Below the pieces are notes generated by a model. It worked only from the letters and a program-made list of their open reading frames with translations, was not told where the DNA came from and did no database searches. This document shows positions 59,250-64,000 of a DNA stretch of 64,000 bases, piece by piece. Within the stretch, counting starts at the first letter, position 1. Every line of letters starts with the position of its first letter. Origin of the DNA: Deltaproteobacteria bacterium (GTDB taxonomy: Bacteria > Desulfobacterota > DSM-4660 > Desulfatiglandales > Desulfatiglandaceae); NCBI GenBank assembly GCA_021737785.1, contig JAIPDI010000006.1, positions 1 to 64,000 on the forward strand, read 5' to 3'. Position numbers and translations under genes: made by a program.

Positions 59250-59304
59250 AAGCACCTGTTAATTTAAAATTTTGAATAATTAGAAACTATCGGAGCTGAG
59301 TCGT

Positions 59305-60918
59305 CTACGCCTTTTCTTCGCTCAACCAGCGGCGCACCAATTTGAGGGAATTCTCTTCATCCGAGGCGATCAAATTTACCGCCTTATCCTTGCTGGACGG
59401 GCTTGTTCCATATTCGTTTTCTATCTCCGAAAGGGTCTTGGGAAGCTGCACCAACATCCTCTGTTTCGGTTCGGTACCGGCGGTAAGCCACCGCAACAGG
59501 GGTCTCACCACAAACAGGAAAATGCAGAAGAGGAGCGTAACCAGAAAAATGACTTTTGCAGAAGGACCATATTGTTTTGCATATGCAAACCAACGGCCTG
59601 CGGATTCATCCTGTTCCCCTTCTCCCCACTCAGGATCAACCTTGCTGAATGGGATGTTGATCACTTCAATTTCGTCCCCCCGGTTGGAATCGAAATTCAC
59701 CGCCCTCTTGACGATTTTCTGAAGCTTGGTCATCTCCTCATCAGATCTCGGCGAATATTTCCACTCGCCTTTCCCGTCCTTCCCCTCACTATAGGTACTC
59801 ACGCCGTCAACCATCACGGCAGTCGATACCCTGACGATCTTTGGATAGGGTTCCACTGTGTGACTTGTCACCTTGCTGATCTCATAGTTGACGGTTCGTT
59901 CCTTTTTATTGAACGTCTCGCCGCCGGAGGATCGTGACTTTTTTTCCTGGGCCAGCGCCGCCTGTCCCTCTGTGGTATTGGAGAGAAAGCCAGGCACCCC
60001 TTTTATGCCCACTTCGGCGTCACCTGTGCTTTCATTGAGGATCTGTTCGCTTCGAACCGCCTTATCATCGGGATGATATCTCTCTTCAGTCTTCTCCTGT
60101 TTTCTGAAGTCCAAAGCGCAAGATATTCTGGCTATGGCCTTGCCTGGGCCCAAGGCTGTTTCCAGCATGGTGCGCACGCGGCTCTCCAGACCTTTTTCCA
60201 TCTTTTCCTGCAATGCCAGTTGATCGGAATTTATCGGTCCCTCCGAAGCGCGATCCTTCCGTCCGGCCAGCATTTTCCCGTAATTGTCAACCACCGTCAC
60301 ATTTTCCGTTTTGAGACCGGAAACGCTCGATGATACCAGATGGACGATGGCTTGAACCTGGCCGTTATTCAACGTCCTGCCCGGCGCCAGTTTGAGTATG
60401 ACCGATGCCGTCGCCGGCTCCTGATCTTCTACAAACAGCGATTTTGAGCCCATTACGATGTGGATTCTCGATCCCTGGACCTCATCAAATCTATCTATGG
60501 TTCGAGAAAGTTCTCCCTGCAACGCCCTTTGGTAGTTCACATTTTGAACGAACTCGCTCATCCCCAGTTTGGCATTATCGAAAATTTCAAAACCGACACC
60601 GCTGCCGAGAGGAAGGCCCTGGGACGCCAATTCAAGTCTGATTTCATATAGCTGGTCGCTCGGCACAAGAATGGCATCCCGGTTGGTCGAAACCTTGTAG
60701 GGGATCTTTTTTTCCTTCAATCGGGTCAGTATGGCCCCCGCATCCTCGGGGGTTAAATTGGAGTATAGAGGTTGAAAATCCGACTCCCCCGACCAGGTGA
60801 GCAAAAATACAAAGCCCACTATGGTGATGGATATCAAGGCCAACAGGGTAAACATCTTGGCGGGCGTCATACTCCCGAGCAGTGTCTTCAATTGCGCGGA
60901 AATCTCGTTAATGGCCAT
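59305..60918 (-). CDS. fliF: MS-ring protein FliF
   Basis: 537 residues. An N-terminal helix (MFTLLALISITIVGFVFLLT), ring-building motifs (YSNLTPEDAGAILTRLKEKK, NVNYQRALQGELSRTIDRFD, ASVILKLAPGRTLNNGQVQA), a periplasmic region, and a second helix (AKVIFLVTLLFCIFLFVV) before the FliG-binding tail. The MITE lies between this start and fliE. Confidence 0.96.
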   Translation of the reverse strand: MAINEISAQLKTLLGSMTPAKMFTLLALISITIVGFVFLLTWSGESDFQPLYSNLTPEDAGAILTRLKEKKIPYKVSTNRDAILVPSDQLYEIRLELASQGLPLGSGVGFEIFDNAKLGMSEFVQNVNYQRALQGELSRTIDRFDEVQGSRIHIVMGSKSLFVEDQEPATASVILKLAPGRTLNNGQVQAIVHLVSSSVSGLKTENVTVVDNYGKMLAGRKDRASEGPINSDQLALQEKMEKGLESRVRTMLETALGPGKAIARISCALDFRKQEKTEERYHPDDKAVRSEQILNESTGDAEVGIKGVPGFLSNTTEGQAALAQEKKSRSSGGETFNKKERTVNYEISKVTSHTVEPYPKIVRVSTAVMVDGVSTYSEGKDGKGEWKYSPRSDEEMTKLQKIVKRAVNFDSNRGDEIEVINIPFSKVDPEWGEGEQDESAGRWFAYAKQYGPSAKVIFLVTLLFCIFLFVVRPLLRWLTAGTEPKQRMLVQLPKTLSEIENEYGTSPSSKDKAVNLIASDEENSLKLVRRWLSEEKA

Positions 60919-60938
60919 CTTTATCCTCTGCGCTATCT

Positions 60939-61096
60939 CTATTTAGTACCCGAACGGAAACCCGAAAAATCAAGAAACAGTAAACCATGAGAAGAGGTTC
61001 TGTTAATGTAAAATTTGTTCCATCAATTTTCACTTTTCATTTCTTGAATATTCAATGGTGCCTGAACGGTGTTTTCGTTCAGGCACTGCTATTTAG
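60939..61096. mobile_element. 140-bp MITE-like element, copy 2 (between fliE and fliF)
   Basis: The element (60947-61088) is inverted relative to copy 1 and flanked by the direct repeat CTATTTAG at 60939-60946 and 61089-61096, which includes the fliE stop codon. Near one end the perfect hairpin GTGCCTGAACG-aaaacac-CGTTCAGGCAC is present. It splits flgB-C-fliE from fliF onward but leaves both frames intact. Confidence 0.82.
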
Positions 61097-61395
61097 ACCT
61101 GTGTTCGCATAATTTCCTGATAGGCGGCAATGACCTTGTTGCGCACCTGCATCATTAACTTGAAGGAAATGCTGGCTTTCTCCATGGCAATCATTGTCTT
61201 GTGAATATCGGTTTCTTTGCCCGAAGCAAAATCGCTGATGGCGGTGTCAGCCGTCTTTCGGAGCCGGTCTGTCCCATCTATGGCCTCTGAAAGCATACTC
61301 CCGAAGGACGCACCTTGAGAAGGTACAGGCTGCTTTCCGTATACTCCCAGGGGAATGGTTGTCTCCAGCCGATTCTTGATGGTGATATCATTCAT
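61093..61395 (-). CDS. fliE: MS-ring/rod junction protein FliE
   Basis: 100 residues. ASFGSMLSEAIDGTDRLRKT and TMIAMEKASISFKLMMQVRN with VIAAYQEIMRTQV are standard FliE. The stop codon sits inside the MITE target duplication. Confidence 0.94.
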   Translation of the reverse strand: MNDITIKNRLETTIPLGVYGKQPVPSQGASFGSMLSEAIDGTDRLRKTADTAISDFASGKETDIHKTMIAMEKASISFKLMMQVRNKVIAAYQEIMRTQV

Positions 61396-61401
61396 AATCT
61401 G

Positions 61402-61839
61402 CTACCTCCCGATCTCCAGTGCCTTTAATGCCATATCCTTGGTGGCTTTGATCGCGGTGACATTGGCCTCGTAGCTTCGAGTGGCCGACATCATATTTAC
61501 CATCTCTTCCATGAGGTTGATCCTGGGCACCTGTATATATCCTTTGTTGTCTGCATCCGGGTGCTGAGGGTCATGTTTTGAGATCGGCGGCCGGGGGTCC
61601 TCTATTATTTCGGAAACCTGAACCCCCGCCAATTTACCGGACATGGATGATTGAAGCGCATTTCCGAATGAACCGGGTAACGACTTGCTTTCAAAAACCA
61701 CGTCTTTTCTTCGATAGGGTCCGCCGCCCTGGGTCCGGGTCGTATTGATATTCGCCAGATTAGTGGTGGCGATATTCATTCGAAGCCGTTGGGCAGTCAT
61801 GCCCGAAGCACTGATGCGAAATGCATTCAAATAGTTCAT
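61402..61839 (-). CDS. flgC: Proximal rod protein FlgC
   Basis: 145 residues. N-terminal ISASGMTAQRLRMNIATTNL then NINTTRTQGGGPYRRK; C-terminal VNMMSATRSYEANVTAIKAT. It lies 2 bp after flgB. Confidence 0.96.
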   Translation of the reverse strand: MNYLNAFRISASGMTAQRLRMNIATTNLANINTTRTQGGGPYRRKDVVFESKSLPGSFGNALQSSMSGKLAGVQVSEIIEDPRPPISKHDPQHPDADNKGYIQVPRINLMEEMVNMMSATRSYEANVTAIKATKDMALKALEIGR

Positions 61840-61841
61840 AT

Positions 61842-62258
61842 CTATGTACCTCCCTTGATAACTTCTTCCAATCCTCTGAATTTCCGGGAAATAATCTGTG
61901 TTAAAGCGTCATAGAGCAGATTATTCTCAGACAAATTGGCCATCTCCCTGTCGATATCGACGGAATTGCCATCCCCCCTCAAAGAAAACGCCGCTTCTGT
62001 CGCACGGCCAATCTTTCCGGACATCTCCGAGGAACGATTTTTCGAAAGGTGCGCATCGTCTGTCCTTTTCAAGGGGGGGGCCTCCCCCGTATCCGTGGAT
62101 TTGGCCATCTCCTCTTCAACCATGAGATCAAAGGCCTTGTAGTTGGGCGTATCCTTATTGGCGATATTGGATACGATGAGATGATGCTTCATGGACCTCA
62201 GGTCCAAGGCCTTTTCGATAATGGGGAATGCCCCTTTGAAAAGTCTTCCCGATTCCAT
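61842..62258 (-). CDS. flgB: Proximal rod protein FlgB
   Basis: 138 residues. IIEKALDLRSMKHHLIVSNI then NKDTPNYKAFDL, and C-terminal LLYDALTQIISRKFRGLEEV. It is first in the flgB-C-fliE-F-G-H-I-J operon. Confidence 0.95.
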   Translation of the reverse strand: MESGRLFKGAFPIIEKALDLRSMKHHLIVSNIANKDTPNYKAFDLMVEEEMAKSTDTGEAPPLKRTDDAHLSKNRSSEMSGKIGRATEAAFSLRGDGNSVDIDREMANLSENNLLYDALTQIISRKFRGLEEVIKGGT

Positions 62259-62297
62259 CGTCTGTCCCTCCTGTTCTCACGAATCCATAAATTGTGT

Positions 62298-62315
62298 CCG
62301 CAGGCAACCTGCCGC
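62298..62315 (-). promoter_or_regulatory. Weak sigma-54 promoter candidate of flgB
   Basis: Minus-strand CGGCAGG-TTGC-CTGCG keeps GG-N10-GC but has several departures from TGGCACG-N4-TTGCA. The position (30-40 bp from the flgB start) fits, and flgB should belong to the same class. It overlaps a CTGCCG-gaatg-CGGCAG stem. Confidence 0.35.
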
Positions 62316-62375
62316 ATTCCGGCAGCACTGATGGATATACCGAACACCGGACTCTTTAATTTCTCCGTCCTCTTA

Positions 62376-63743
62376 TTAATCCATGGACCCAGGCAGGCCT
62401 TCCTCCTTGTACTCTCGCAATTTATTGCGCAATGTCCTGATGCTGATACCCAGCATCTCTGCCGCATGGGTCCGGTTATCATCCACTTCCCTTAATGTCC
62501 GGAATATCAATTCCCTTTCCATCTCCCTCACTGTCTGGCCAGGCCTTATCTGATTTGACCGAGGTCCTATATCTGCCGCACCTTCCGGAAACAGATGTTC
62601 AGGTAGGATCGTATCCTCTTCCGTTAAAAGAACGGCCCGCTCGATCGTATTCTCCAGTTCCCTGACGTTTCCTTTCCATGCAAGGCCCATCAGCAATGAA
62701 AGTGCCGAATCGGATATCCCTTTTACCGGCCTTGCGTAGAGTGATCCGTATTTTTCCATGAAGTGTCGGGTCAGAAGGGGGATATCCCCCTTTCGCTCCC
62801 GCAACGGGGGGATGGTGACGGGGATAACATTGACGCGATAAAACAAATCTTCCCTGAATTTCCCCTCTTTCACCGCACTTTTGAGGTCCCTGTTGCTAAT
62901 GGCAATAACTCTCACATCTATGGGAATGGCCCTGTTCCCGCCGACCCGGTCCACCGCCCTTTCCTGGAGCACCCGTAGCAATTTGGCCTGAATCGGCATG
63001 GGCATTTCACTGATTTCATCCAGAACGATCGTCCCCTGGTTGGCAAGCTCAAATTTACCTCTTTTTTTATTGATGGCCCCGGTAAACGACCCCTTTTCAT
63101 GACCGAACAACTCGCTTTCGGCCAGACCTTCGGGGAGCGAAGCGCAGTTTATGGCGACATAAGGTCTGTCATCCCCCCCACAGTGTCTGTGAATAAATGA
63201 GGCCAAGACCTCCTTCCCGGTGCCACTTTCTCCCTGGATAAGCACAGTGGCTTTACTCGGCGCAATATCCTTTGCCAGTTTCAAGATCTTTAACAACTTC
63301 GGATCCGTGGTCACCATCGTCTTGGATGGCGCATCCATCTTCTGGTACAGGCGGTCGGGACTGACCCGCATCTGACCATTTGATTTTTTGCAGGCATTCT
63401 TGACCACCATCTCTAATGTTTCCGGGGAAAACGGCTTCAATATATAATCTGAGGCCCCCCGTTGCATCGCTTCCACTGCATTTTCAATCGTTCCATCGGC
63501 TGTGGTCATGATAACGGGCACATGGGGAGACACCCTTTTCAGCTCGATCAGGACTTCTATCCCGGACATTTTCGGCAACTTCATGTCGGCGATTACCAGA
63601 CTGAAGTTACCCTTTCCGAATTCGTCGAGGGCCTGCAGGCCGTTTGTTGCAGACACTACCGAGTACCCATTACTGCTCAGTGCGCGGGTCAGCGATGACC
63701 GCATGTCAGCTTCATTATCGACAATCAGTATGGGATGCGACAT
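62376..63743 (-). CDS. flrC: FlrC/FleR-like sigma-54 activator (NtrC family)
   Basis: 455 residues. A receiver domain (D9-N10-E11 and phosphoacceptor D53 in VIADMKLPKMSG), an AAA+ domain with Walker A GESGTGKEVLASFIH, the sigma-54 contact loop GSFTGA (a GAFTGA variant), Walker B and R-finger region (TIVLDEISEMPMPIQAKLLR), and a Fis-type HTH (RTHAAEMLGISIRTLRNKLR). It is probably the master activator of the sigma-54 promoters found before motA, fliK, flgF and others. Its cognate sensor kinase would be expected upstream, near or beyond the window edge. Confidence 0.93.
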   Translation of the reverse strand: MSHPILIVDNEADMRSSLTRALSSNGYSVVSATNGLQALDEFGKGNFSLVIADMKLPKMSGIEVLIELKRVSPHVPVIMTTADGTIENAVEAMQRGASDYILKPFSPETLEMVVKNACKKSNGQMRVSPDRLYQKMDAPSKTMVTTDPKLLKILKLAKDIAPSKATVLIQGESGTGKEVLASFIHRHCGGDDRPYVAINCASLPEGLAESELFGHEKGSFTGAINKKRGKFELANQGTIVLDEISEMPMPIQAKLLRVLQERAVDRVGGNRAIPIDVRVIAISNRDLKSAVKEGKFREDLFYRVNVIPVTIPPLRERKGDIPLLTRHFMEKYGSLYARPVKGISDSALSLLMGLAWKGNVRELENTIERAVLLTEEDTILPEHLFPEGAADIGPRSNQIRPGQTVREMERELIFRTLREVDDNRTHAAEMLGISIRTLRNKLREYKEEGLPGSMD

Positions 63744-63980
63744 TCAATTGCTCCTTGTCCTGCCCGCCCCCGTCGAGAACCCAGGCCCTGCATCGGACAA
63801 CTCCTTTCTACACGATAGATGATCGCCGATCTCGTCATACTCAATGGGCGTCACGAAAATACGTCTAAGATTGTCCAATACCGAGGTATTCCGGAGAGGC
63901 ACGCAGATCAAATCTGCAAGACCCATGCCGTCATTTTGTACGGACAAGGCTGGAAAGAATAGGTGCTTGAACAGTGGCAA
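63744..63980 (-). CDS. Uncertain short open frame upstream of the FlrC-like gene
   Basis: 78 codons open to near the window end. LFKHLFFPALSVQNDGMGLA has a faint resemblance to the G-box of a histidine kinase (PFFTTK..GTGLGL), but the rest does not fit. It could be the decayed end of the expected sensor kinase or a chance frame. The other two minus-strand frames also stop within 100 bp of the edge. Confidence 0.25.
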   Translation of the reverse strand: MPLFKHLFFPALSVQNDGMGLADLICVPLRNTSVLDNLRRIFVTPIEYDEIGDHLSCRKELSDAGPGFSTGAGRTRSN

Positions 63981-64000
63981 TGTTTCTGCTCACGGCTGTT

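Noticed and set aside
1-64000. CRISPR arrays, tRNA or rRNA genes, phage genes
   Set aside because: No regularly spaced repeats, no cloverleaf or rRNA-like sequence and no phage or integrase motifs were seen.

Overview
The window is a densely packed polar-type flagellar and chemotaxis locus, almost all on the minus strand, with a plus-strand block of glycosyltransferase-like genes set into it. Several traits point to a Gram-negative deltaproteobacterium-like organism (Desulfobacterota sense): P- and L-ring genes (flgI, flgH), FlgO-type outer-membrane lipoproteins, FlhF/FlhG number control, an NtrC-type FlrC-like activator, a sigma-28 gene (fliA), flbD, and two tandem motB-like genes. The exact taxon cannot be fixed from the sequence alone.

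Layout. 1-1359: the 3'-truncated (by the window edge) end of a TPR-type O-GlcNAc transferase. 1998-6322 (+): a sigma-54-preceded block of secreted proteins and lipoproteins, two with FlgO domains and one of these with a peptidoglycan-binding domain, then a 365-residue protein of unknown function. 6526-9328 (-): a secreted repeat protein, flgL and flgK behind a sigma-28 promoter. 9491-15799 (-): chemotaxis genes cheA, cheR, cheD, an HDOD gene, cheY, a cheX-like gene and a 3' remnant of cheB. 15821-18031 (-): a GT9 glycosyltransferase and a MAF/DUF115-like protein behind a sigma-54-like promoter that may also drive the che genes. 18402-29349: a probable glycosylation island with a flavoprotein, a GT4-like and a GT2 enzyme, a sulfotransferase-like protein, a GT2-GT-GT2 fusion, a two-domain nonulosonate cytidylyltransferase-like protein, a NeuB-family synthase and a winged-helix regulator. 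29463-37780 (-): flgN, flgM, flgJ-I-H-A-G-F, two small proteins and fliA. 37844-50576 (-): flhG, flhF, flhA, flhB, fliR, fliQ, fliP, fliO, fliN, fliM, fliL, two motB-like genes and motA. 51250-62258 (-): flbD, flgE, flgD, fliK, then fliJ-I-H-G-F-E, flgC and flgB. 62376-63743: the FlrC-like sigma-54 activator.

How it works together. The activator and sigma-54 appear to fire class II operons: good -24/-12 elements lie before motA (a perfect consensus match), fliK, flgF, flhA, the MAF-like gene and the FlgO block. FliA, held by FlgM, would then fire class III genes from TAAAGTTT/CGATAA promoters before flgK and flgM. FlgO-type lipoproteins would stabilise the basal body in the outer membrane. 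The island and the OGT could modify flagellin or a surface glycan, but no flagellin (fliC), cap (fliD), fliS, cheW, MCP or intact cheB gene is in the window.

Oddities include a motB paralogue lacking the proton/ion-binding Asp, a cheB deleted down to its 3' end, a 140-bp MITE-like element present twice with target duplications (one copy rewrote the CheA C-terminus), a second dispersed repeat present twice, an FlhF with a C-terminal Ada-like zinc module, a very short hook protein, and near-identical tandem repeats in FliK.
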